From the NCBI GenBank assembly GCA_963785755.1, contig CAWAXG010000024.1, forward strand, positions 1-15,002: 15,002 bases of DNA, written 5' to 3'. The DNA is from JACCXG01 sp963785755 (GTDB lineage Bacteria > Acidobacteriota > Vicinamibacteria > Vicinamibacterales > 2-12-FULL-66-21). Below, in pieces: positions 7,662 through 15,002 of the stretch (the first letter of the stretch is position 1; the number at the start of each line of letters is the position of its first letter). The position numbers were made by a program, and so were the translations under genes. The notes below the pieces were generated by a model, which worked only from the letters and a program-made list of their open reading frames with translations, was not told the origin of the DNA and ran no database searches.

Positions 7662-9551
7662 GTGGCCAAGAAGCGGCGCCTCACCGTGGGTCAGGCGGTG
7701 GTGGAATTCCTGACGCAGCAGCATACGAGCTTCGATGGAGTCGAGCAGCCGTTCTTCGGCGGCGCCTTTGCGATCTTCGGCCACGGCAATGTCGCGGGTG
7801 TCGGCGAGGCGCTGCTCGCGTGTGCCGACAGACTGCCCTGTTACCTGCCGCGCAATGAGCAGGCGATGGTCCACGCGGCCGTCGGCTTCGCGAAGATGGC
7901 CAATCGCAGACGTGCGCTGGTGTGCACGAGTTCCATCGGTCCGGGTGCGACTAACATGCTGACCGGCGCGGCGGTCGCGACGATCAATCGTCTTCCAGTC
8001 CTGTTACTGCCGGGCGATATTTTCGCGACGCGCGGGCCCGCGCCAGTCCTGCAGCAGCTCGAATCCGCCTCCTCTCAGGACGTCTCGGTGAACGACTGCT
8101 TCAAGCCGGTGTCCCGCTATTGGGATCGCATCAACCGTCCCGAACAACTGATCACGTCGCTCCCTGAAGCAATGCGGATTCTGACGTCTCCAGCCGAGAC
8201 GGGTGCAGTCACCGTTTGCCTGCCGCAGGACGTGCAGGCTGAAGCGTACGACTACCCGGAGACGCTCTTCGAGAAGCGCGTGTGGACGATCCCGCGGCCT
8301 CGCCCGGACGCATTGCTGCTGCGCCGCGCCGCCGCTGTTCTGCGCTCGTCGAAAACCCCCCTGATCGTCGCCGGCGGCGGCGTCATCTACAGCGAGGCCA
8401 CGGAGGCGTTGCGCCGCTTCGCCGAACAGACGGGGATCGCCGTCGTCGAAACGCAGGCAGGGAAGGGAACACTTGCTCACGATCATCCGCAGGCGCTCGG
8501 AGCCACCGGTGTGACCGGCACGCCCGGCGCGAATCGCCTGGCCCGCGAGGCGGACGTGGTGGTTGTGGCCGGCTCACGTTTGACCGACTTCACCACGGCA
8601 TCGAAGACTGCGTTTCAGCATCCCGATGTTCGGTTCATCACCGTCAACATCACCGAGTTCGACGCGGGCAAGCACCAGGCGCTGCCGCTCGTGGGAGACG
8701 CGCGAGCGATCTTCGACGAGTGGCTGCCGATGATGGACGACTGGCGAACGTCGGCGGCATACGGAGAGCGCGTCGTACGGGAAAAGGCCGACTGGGAGCG
8801 CGAAGTCGATCGGGTCTATCACCTGAATCACGGCCCCGTCATCAGTCAGGGTGAGGTGATCGGCGTGCTCAACGAGTTCACGGGTCCGCGCGACGTGATC
8901 GTGAACGCCGCAGGCAGCCTGCCGGGAGACCTACACAAGCTCTGGCGAGCGCGCGATCCCAAGCAGTACCATCTCGAGTACGGCTATTCGTGCATGGGCT
9001 ACGAGATCGCCGCCGGGCTCGGCATCAAGATGGCCGCACCCGATCGCGACGTGTACGTCCTCGTCGGCGACGGGTCCTACCTGATGATGGCGCAGGAGAT
9101 TGTCACGGCCGTCCAGGAAGGCGTGAAGTTGACGATTCTGATCCTCGACAATCACGGGTTTGCGAGCATCGGCGGTTTGTCCCAGGCGGTCGGGTGCGGC
9201 GGCTTTGCGACGGAGTATCGCCATCGAAACGATCGTAGCGGAGGACTGGACGGTGACCTGCTGCCGGTAGACCTGGCGCAAAACGCCGCCTCGCTCGGTG
9301 CGGCTGTCGTCCGGGCGTGCACGCGCGACGCGATTAGGACGGCGCTCGAATCGGCACGCGCGAGCGATCGCACGAGTGCGATCGTGATTCCGGTCGACCG
9401 CGAGCAACGCGTGGGCGGCTACGAATCATGGTGGGATGTTCCGGTCGCCGAAGTCTCGGCCCGGCAGAGCGTGCAGGAAGCACGGCGAGAGTACGAACGC
9501 GCCCGCGGCGCCGAACGAAACTACCTTCGAGCATCGGGAGCGCGTTCTTGA
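7662..9551 (+). CDS. iolD: 3D-(3,5/4)-trihydroxycyclohexane-1,2-dione hydrolase IolD
   Basis: This thiamine-diphosphate enzyme opens the cyclohexanedione ring to 5-deoxy-D-glucuronate. The 629-residue product has the three-domain order of the acetolactate-synthase-like family. The N-terminal PYR domain has the cofactor-activating glutamate E66 in YLPRNEQAMVHAAVGFAKMA and SIGPGATNMLTGAAVA. The central domain has LIVAGGGVIYSEA. The C-terminal PP domain has the metal/ThDP motif from GDGSYLMM (469) to N497 in LDNHGFASIGGL. FFGGAFAIFGHGNVAGVGEAL at the start is typical of IolD rather than acetolactate synthase. The start is a GTG at 7662 behind an AGAGAGGA; it lies 24 bases after iolC and shares four bases with iolE. 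It appears complete. Confidence 0.96.
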   Translation: MAKKRRLTVGQAVVEFLTQQHTSFDGVEQPFFGGAFAIFGHGNVAGVGEALLACADRLPCYLPRNEQAMVHAAVGFAKMANRRRALVCTSSIGPGATNMLTGAAVATINRLPVLLLPGDIFATRGPAPVLQQLESASSQDVSVNDCFKPVSRYWDRINRPEQLITSLPEAMRILTSPAETGAVTVCLPQDVQAEAYDYPETLFEKRVWTIPRPRPDALLLRRAAAVLRSSKTPLIVAGGGVIYSEATEALRRFAEQTGIAVVETQAGKGTLAHDHPQALGATGVTGTPGANRLAREADVVVVAGSRLTDFTTASKTAFQHPDVRFITVNITEFDAGKHQALPLVGDARAIFDEWLPMMDDWRTSAAYGERVVREKADWEREVDRVYHLNHGPVISQGEVIGVLNEFTGPRDVIVNAAGSLPGDLHKLWRARDPKQYHLEYGYSCMGYEIAAGLGIKMAAPDRDVYVLVGDGSYLMMAQEIVTAVQEGVKLTILILDNHGFASIGGLSQAVGCGGFATEYRHRNDRSGGLDGDLLPVDLAQNAASLGAAVVRACTRDAIRTALESARASDRTSAIVIPVDREQRVGGYESWWDVPVAEVSARQSVQEARREYERARGAERNYLRASGARS

Positions 9552-10447
9552 TCCATGTCGCGAATGCTCCCTGCTCATGGGGCGTACTCGAGTACGAATC
9601 GAAGATTGACAGTCCCACCTACGCGCTCGTCCTAGACGAGATTGCGGCATCCGGTTACGCCGGAACGGAGTTGGGGGACTGGGGATTCATGCCCACCGAT
9701 CCGATCCAACTCCGCGGCGAAATCGAACGCCGTGGCCTTGCGCTGCTCGCGGCGTTTGTGACGATACGGCTCGCTGATCCACAGACCTACGACGACAGCG
9801 TGCGCAAGGCTGTCACGACGGCGCAGCTGCTGGCCGCCGTCTCGGATAGGGTTCCCTTCATCGTGCTGTCCGACGAACCTGCCGCCGATCCCTGGCGAGC
9901 GCGACAGGCCGGGCGTATTCGACCATCGGAGTCGTTGTCAGCAAGGCAGTGGGATGTCGCCGCGGGCGGCGTCGAACGCCTCGCGCATGCCGTGCGCGAG
10001 GAGGCGGGGCTCCGGACGGTGTTCCACCACCACTGTGGCAGCTTCGTGGAGACCGCGCAAGAAATAGACGCACTCATGCAGCGCACGGCCGATTCACTTG
10101 TCGGCCTCTGCCTGGATTCCGGGCACATCACGTACGCCGGCGCATTGGCGCTCGAGCTGCTCAGGCGTTACGCTGCGCGAATCTGGCACGTCCACTTCAA
10201 GGATTGCGAGCCGGCCATCGCGGCGCGCGCCAGAGCGGCGGGCTGGGATTATCAGACGGCGATCCGTCATGGCGTCTTCTGCGAGTTGGGCCAGGGGACG
10301 GTTGACTTTGCCGCGTTGTTGGAGGCGTTACGCGAGCGGCGCTACAACGGTTGGATCGTTGTCGAGCAGGACGTGCTGCCGTCCATGGGATCGCCGTCGG
10401 TCAGCGCCAAGCGAAACCGCGAGTATCTCAGAACCCTCGGGGTGTAG
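9548..10447 (+). CDS. iolE: Myo-inosose-2 dehydratase IolE
   Basis: IolE dehydrates 2-keto-myo-inositol to the cyclohexanetrione-derived dione used by IolD. I place the start at a TTG (9548-9550) overlapping the iolD stop as TTGA, with GGGAG about eight bases before it. This gives 299 residues, the usual family length, and the N-terminus IHVANAPCSWGVLEYE typical of IolE. A longer frame starting at 9428 would add iolD-shadow residues. The xylose-isomerase-like TIM barrel shows GTELGDWGFMP (39-49), HHHCGSFVE (160-168), LCLDSGHITYAG (187-198; D190, H193), WHVHFKD (213-219) and VVEQD (271-275), which hold the likely metal ligands. The 3' end overlaps the convergent aldolase gene by 20 bases. Identification is secure. 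Confidence 0.95.
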   Translation: MIHVANAPCSWGVLEYESKIDSPTYALVLDEIAASGYAGTELGDWGFMPTDPIQLRGEIERRGLALLAAFVTIRLADPQTYDDSVRKAVTTAQLLAAVSDRVPFIVLSDEPAADPWRARQAGRIRPSESLSARQWDVAAGGVERLAHAVREEAGLRTVFHHHCGSFVETAQEIDALMQRTADSLVGLCLDSGHITYAGALALELLRRYAARIWHVHFKDCEPAIAARARAAGWDYQTAIRHGVFCELGQGTVDFAALLEALRERRYNGWIVVEQDVLPSMGSPSVSAKRNREYLRTLGV

Positions 10448-11424
10448 ACGCGTTCGAGGGTTCAGGATCCGCAGCCTCTGCATACCAGCGCTGCGGGAGC
10501 TCCGGAACGGACGCCTTGCGCGTCCACGGCGTCGCCAGCGTGCGGCAGATCTCGCGTAACTGATTCACCCGCCGTGTCCCCTCCGTCTCGATGAATTGAT
10601 CCCGGTCCGGACCAGATAACGGAACGGCGTCGGCCCAGACGGCGCGACCGGCGATGACGCCGCTGGCTCCCGCCTCACAGGCGAGTCGCGCCTGACGGAC
10701 GAACACATCGTAAGACACGCCGGCGCTCAGGAGCGCCCACGGCGTGGCACACGCGTCATTCAACTCGGCGAGGGCAGCGGTCCACACCCGCTCGTCGGGG
10801 TCAGCCTTCACGTCGAGGGGGAACTCCATTTTCATGACCGCCACGCCGCGACGTGAGAAGTGCCGCGCGGCGGCGATCACGGCTTCCCGACGCTGTCCGT
10901 TATCGAGTTCGCGAGAAGGATCCGGGGAATACGTAATCGGCTCCAGGAACAACGGCACCTGTTCGCGATCGCATTCAGCAACAACGCGATCCAGCAGGTT
11001 CGTCTTTTCCTCCGCATCGTCGGCATCGGGATGGTAGTAGAGGAGCAGCTTGGCGCCCGCGAAACCGGCGCGCTTCAACTTCGTGACGCTCCAGTCCGGA
11101 ATCATGTCGAGGCTTCCGCTGACTTGGATGTGGCCGGTAATCGGTGACCTCGAGTGGGGCGAGCGCGCCAACGCCGCCCGGGATGGCTCCACAGATCAGT
11201 GCGCGAGCGCCGTAGTCGGGGTCGATCAGCACTGCCGTCGCGCGCGGCGAGAGTCGCGCGACGCTCGTCTTGAAGGCGACGACCTCTTCATATGCAACCG
11301 GCGACGTGCGATGTTTTTGCAGCTCTGCGATGAGATTGTCACGATGATCGATGGCGAGGACGCAGAACGTCCCATCCGCACCGCTGCACTGCGTGAGGTG
11401 GCGATACACTCCGAGGGTCGGCAT
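10428..11424 (-). CDS. LacD/YihT-like class I aldolase (candidate IolJ substitute), one frameshift
   Basis: This reads as a DeoC/LacD-superfamily (beta/alpha)8 aldolase, related to tagatose-1,6-bisphosphate and sulfofructose-phosphate aldolases. I believe it resembles a Cgl0159-type protein found near iol genes in actinobacteria. From ATG 11424 the frame holds to about 11139, ending LAPLEVTDY. It then resumes one base off as GHIQVSGSLDMIPDWS. Removing one C of TACCGG (minus strand, 11134-11139) gives a continuous 331-residue protein. Using corrected numbering, conserved parts are AIDHRDN (24-30), LEP (E161), VMKMEFP with the likely Schiff-base lysine K198, LLSAGV (231-236) and GASGVIAGRAVWA (252-264) for phosphate binding. 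No canonical IolJ is present, so it may cleave 2-deoxy-5-keto-gluconate 6-phosphate to DHAP and malonic semialdehyde. The family is likely; the substrate is inferred. No clear ribosome binding site precedes the start. Confidence 0.75.
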
Positions 11425-11547
11425 CGGCCGTATGTTAGCGCAGGCAGGCGCTCGCCCACACCGCGGACCTTGTGATAGACAGGATGCTATGTGCGCCGAC
11501 GCCGATAGTGTCCGATTGGCGTTGTGGCGCGTCCCGCGGGAGGAATC
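11425..11547. promoter_or_regulatory. Divergent spacer between aldolase and alkaline phosphatase genes
   Basis: The 123-base spacer lies between two outward-facing genes and should hold both promoters. The only clear element is GGGAGGA just before the phosphatase ATG. I see no convincing -35/-10 pair, long repeat or palindrome, so the promoter role rests on position. Confidence 0.3.
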
Positions 11548-12758
11548 ATGAACTCGAAGTTTGTTGGCCTTCTGCTCACGGCGTTTGCGGTCGTTGCCGT
11601 GGATTGGACCGCCAGGCCGACTTTTGCCGACGACCGGCTCGCTCGAAACGTCATTTTGTTCATTGGTGATGCGGGAGGGATTCCCACGCTCAACGCCGCC
11701 GCCATCTACAAATACCGCGCGCCCCGGAAGTTGTTCATTCACGCGATGCCGTATGTCGCGCTCGTGGAAACTTCGTCAGCCTCCGCATGGGTCACAGACT
11801 CTGCCGCGGCCATGACCGCGATGGTGACCGGGCACAAGACGCACAACGGCGTGCTCTCGCAGTCCGAGAGCGCGGTGCGCGGCGTGAAAGACGGCGAGGC
11901 GCTCAAGACGATCCTCGAGCACGCCGAAGAGCGAGGCCTCTCGACGGGTGTCGTGTCGAACAGTTCCGTGGCATCGGCGACCCCCGCGGCCTGTTACGCA
12001 CATGTGAACGACCGGCGTAAGGAGGGCGAAATTTTCGTGCAGGCGCTCACGCCCCGATTCGGAGACGGCATCGACGTTGTGATCGGTCCGGATCGGGCCG
12101 AGATCCTGGAATCGACACGGGCATTGGGAGTCGACATCGTTTCCATGCTTCGCAAGTCAGGACGTGACCTGTACGACTCGCTCGAAGTGCTTCCCGCGGG
12201 TGCCCATCGCCCGGTTGTGCTGCTGCAGACGGAAGATTTCGATTTGGGTCGGGCGACGGAGATCGCCATCGAGATTCTCTCCCGCAACCAGAAGGGCTTC
12301 TTTCTCATGGTTGAGTCCAACGTTCACACGGAGGAACTGATCAGGGGCCTGGAACGGACGGTCGCCCTCGACGAGATCATCCGGCGCACGGCTGCTCGCA
12401 CGGATTCCAAGGACACGCTGATTCTCTTTACCGCAGACCACTGGTACGACTTCCGTATTTATGACGGGGCAAAAAGCGAGGCTCTGCTCGGCGATTTCAC
12501 CGACCCGGCGTTCGGAGACGACGTGGAAAGCATGCGGCTCGACAACGTGAGGCGAGACGACGACCATACGGGCGAGGAATACTCGCGGCCGCGCAAGGCC
12601 CCGGCGCCGAGCGCGTACGCGGCGTGCTGTCGAACACCGACATCTTCCACATCATGACGGCTGCTTACGGTTGGGACAGCGTCCGCCGGCAGCCCGAAAC
12701 AAGCGGTCAACCGATGACATCGGTCGTTCTGCCGCATTCCAGAAGGACGTGTGGGTGA
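11548..12758 (+). CDS. Secreted alkaline-phosphatase-family protein, one frameshift near the C-terminus
   Basis: This PhoA-superfamily phosphomonoesterase starts at ATG 11548 behind GGGAGGA. A signal peptide is visible, with likely cleavage after residue 27 (PTFA|DD), so it acts outside the cytoplasm. Marks are NVILFIGDAGG (D41, metal), VTDSAAAMTAMVTGHKTHNG with nucleophile S85, ATPAACYAHV, FFLMVE (E256), ILFTADH (D297, H298) and DDHTGEE (H340). After GEE the frame breaks at 12577-12582. One missing base is enough to restore LAAAQGPGAERVRGVLSNTDIFHIMTAAYGW, the family's normal C-terminus, ending at TGA 12756. That gives about 403 residues. The E. coli D327/H331 positions read T and I in VESNVHTEEL, and the third residue of GDG is Ala, so it belongs to a divergent subgroup. 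It overlaps the next gene by GTGA. Its substrate is unknown; inositol phosphates are a contextual guess. Confidence 0.85.
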
Positions 12759-15001
12759 AACACCTCCTCATTCCAGCATTCTTATCGATCTCACTTCTCG
12801 CCGGCTGTGCGGCGGATCCCGGGCCGGCAGGCGCAAGAGGTCAGCCTGCGTTTCGTGTTCGCAGTGACTTCGCGGCTGCGTTGAATGCCAATCAGGGCTG
12901 GGCCGGAGCGCTCAACGAGAAGGTCACCATTCCCGCCGACCAGCCCTTCCGCGTTCGCCTGGAAGTGGAGCTGCCGCCCGACGCTGCGGCCCGAGCGCCG
13001 TTTCGACTTCAATACCGGCGGAACGGAGGCGACTGGATCGGCGTCGAGGCGCACGATTTTCCCCACCCTGTGCGCGAACTCGAACTGGGTTTCGCGAAGG
13101 TTGAAGTCGGCGCGACACCCGAAGGCTGGAGCGCCGCCCATGGCGACGCCACTGGCATGACCGTGGCGTCGGTCGGAGAGGAAAGAGTCCTGCGGGCCCG
13201 AGCGACTCGGGAATCCCTCACCGGCCTCTACACCCCGCCGTGGGACGCGACCGAATTCGCCGCCGAGTTTCGACTGCCCGTCGGAACACGCACTGGCCTC
13301 GGATTCGTGTTCGGCTATGTTGACGCCGGAAACCACTGGCGCGTCTTTCTCGATCCCGGCGCCGGCGCCATTCGTGTGAGCCGCTTCGTCAACGGAGCGG
13401 AGACCGTCGCCACGGAGAAGAGAACCGCGATCACCCTCGGCGAATGGCACGAGATCGAAATACAAACCGAGGACGAAAAGGTTGAAATCAACTATGAGGA
13501 TGATGCCTTGGAGTTCGCGGTTGAACTCGGGGCCGCTGTTCCGCCGTCGCCATTCGGGTTCCACGTCCCCGCGAGCGACGCTGTTGAATTCCGGGAGATC
13601 ACCGTGGCGGGTGAAGCCAGAACGCCTCGGGTAAGTCTCGTCACTTGCCCCGCTTATGCGAATGGCGCCGAGACCACCGACCTTCTGACGGGTTCCTCCG
13701 CCAGGTTCCACGCCGGCGCCGGCATCAGTTCCGCGGAGCGCACGCCGTCATGGAGCGGTGCCGGTTCTCACAGCGAGTTCGAGTGGGCATTCGTGGTCCG
13801 TCGCTTCGCCGACGGAGCGGTCACCAACGAACAGGACGACACGTTCGAGCTCCGGATGGTTGACGCCGGCGGAGCCTTGTTGACCGGATCGCTGAATCCG
13901 GTGCTCCGGCTCACGATACCGCCCGGTCATGTCGGAGGAACCTTCGTGGAAACGCCGGGCCGCGTCGGGCCATGGCAGGCGCCAACGGCGATCTGTACTT
14001 CATCATGGAGCCGGCTGAGACGAACAACCTGTTCATGATGATGAAGTCGACCGACAGTGGAGTCACCTGGCGAGAGATGGACGGAGCGAACCGCCCCAAG
14101 ACCAAGGATCTCGAATCGGTCGATGCCCGGCAGGTGGGGGACACGATTCATATCCTTCATCAAGTAACCCAATCGAGCCGGTATCACGCGTTTCGCACGT
14201 CCGACCACCCGACCCAGCCCGACTCATGGGGCGTCCGCGACGAACTGGCGGCCACCGTAAAGTCTGTTGCCCAGGCGGCGACGCTGGCCGTGCGCTCCGA
14301 CGGAAGCATGGTCGCTTTCTACGTTGCTCAAACCATCCACTACAACATCCGCTCGCCCGCCGGCATCTGGGGCGCTGACACCATCATCGATCCGGAAATC
14401 GGCCCCAACTCAGCCGGTCCCAAGGCCGTGCTCGGCGCGAACGACACCGTCCACCTCGCCTACTACGGAACCGACGGCACAATCTGGTATCGGCGGCTGC
14501 TGCGCAACGGCACGCTGACCGCGAGGCAGCAGCTCGCCTCGGGCCGGGAACCACGCGAGCGGAGTACGGCGCGGTGTTGCCCCTCGTCTACATTCCCGAG
14601 ACCAACACGGTCGTCATAATCTACCGGCTCTCCGACGGAAGGCTCTGGGAGCGGCGGATCGTCAATGACGGGCACCCACGGCGGCGGTGCAGGTGACGGA
14701 CCGAGACGTGGTCCGGGACGCGGTCGATTCGCAGCAGCCGGGGGCCGACGCGGTGCTGGATGGCAAGACGGTTCACGTGCTGTTCATCGAGCAGTCGTCG
14801 CGCAGCATTTTCAGCACCCATGACGACGGCGGCTGGCAGCCCTCGAAGCTGCGGGTCGACAAAATTCTCGGCTCGTGGATCCGCGGGAACGTGTATACCC
14901 GTCCGGAGGGAGTGAAGGTCTACGGTTACATCTATGACGCCGGCTCGGACGGCGGCGCAGGGATGAACCGCTTCGGCGAGATCGTATTGACCGTCCGGTG
15001 A
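12755..15001 (+). CDS. Large lipoprotein with beta-sandwich N-terminal half and Asp-box sialidase-like C-terminal half, three frameshifts
   Basis: It starts at a GTG overlapping the phosphatase stop, with AGAAGGA upstream. The N-terminus KHLLIPAFLSISLLAGC is a clear lipoprotein signal (lipobox LAGC, C18). Residues about 115-290 resemble a LamG or DUF1080-like beta-sandwich (WDATEFAAEFRLPVGTRTG, NHWRVFLDPG, GEWHEIEIQ). After about 405 comes a beta-propeller-like part with one good Asp box, STDSGVTW, and repeated aromatic/Gly strands such as YYGTDGTIWYRR, YRLSDGRLWERR and FSTHDDGGW. In this sequence the frame breaks near 13967, 14541 and 14672. Each is fixed by one extra base, giving about 749 residues ending at TGA 14999. 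Coding quality persists after each break. Sialidase-type propellers often bind or cut glycans, but I see no catalytic set and assign no function. Its coupling to the phosphatase suggests a joint extracytoplasmic role. Confidence 0.6.
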
Positions 15002-15002
15002 C

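Noticed and set aside
9428..9547. Upstream start for iolE
   Set aside because: It would add 40 Arg-rich residues read from inside iolD in another frame. The TTG at 9548 gives the family length and a proper ribosome binding site.
13972..14619. Separate genes starting at 13972 and at 14687
   Set aside because: They lack ribosome binding sites and continue the same propeller-like protein. Single-base repairs join them to the upstream lipoprotein frame.
13967..14672. Programmed ribosomal frameshifting at the GGG runs
   Set aside because: Three shifts in one gene, with no classical slippery heptamer or pseudoknot and further breaks in both neighbouring genes, fit sequence errors better.
12755..15001. 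Beta-propeller phytase assignment for the lipoprotein
   Set aside because: It would fit the inositol context, but I see Asp-box sialidase-type features and not the calcium-binding DA/DD motifs expected of a beta-propeller phytase.
1..15002. tRNA, rRNA, CRISPR, insertion sequences
   Set aside because: Nothing resembling these was seen; coding genes fill the window apart from three spacers of 105-172 bases and a few very short gaps.

Overview
The window is GC-rich bacterial DNA with tightly packed genes. Overlapping stop/start codons are common (ATGA, GTGA, TTGA) and GTG/TTG starts are frequent. Almost all of it is a myo-inositol uptake and catabolism locus. The host cannot be fixed from this sequence alone. 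The gene style, the GC content and short GACCAG-type repeats in a spacer would fit an Acidobacteriota-like soil bacterium, but that is an inference.

Layout. From a divergent control region at 6503-6674, a leftward operon encodes an inositol/ribose-type ABC importer (tandem ATPase, permease, lipoprotein binding protein). It continues with IolG (inositol dehydrogenase), IolB (5-deoxyglucuronate isomerase) and a zinc-dependent medium-chain dehydrogenase that runs off the left edge. A rightward operon encodes IolC (kinase), IolD (ring-opening hydrolase) and IolE (inosose dehydratase). Convergent with iolE, overlapping its 3' end by 20 bp, is a LacD-like class I aldolase that could supply the missing IolJ step. 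Further right, a rightward pair encodes a secreted alkaline-phosphatase-family protein and a large lipoprotein with a sialidase-like (Asp-box) C-terminal half.

How it works together. The importer would bring in inositol. IolG oxidises it to 2-keto-inositol, IolE dehydrates it, IolD opens the ring, IolB isomerises and IolC phosphorylates. The aldolase would cleave the product to DHAP and malonic semialdehyde. iolA, iolI, a canonical iolJ and a regulator are not in the window. The secreted phosphatase may feed the system from phosphorylated inositols; this is a hypothesis.

Quality note. Five single-base frameshifts fall between about 11.13 and 14.68 kb, and none is seen in the first 11 kb. Four are missing bases, and all four can be repaired by lengthening a short homopolymer by one; the fifth is one extra base. 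Reading continues sensibly in the new frame each time, so sequencing or assembly indels are more likely than true gene decay. The three affected genes are described below as whole genes with the breaks marked. There is no gene-free stretch over 300 bases, and I see no RNA genes, insertion sequences or CRISPR arrays.
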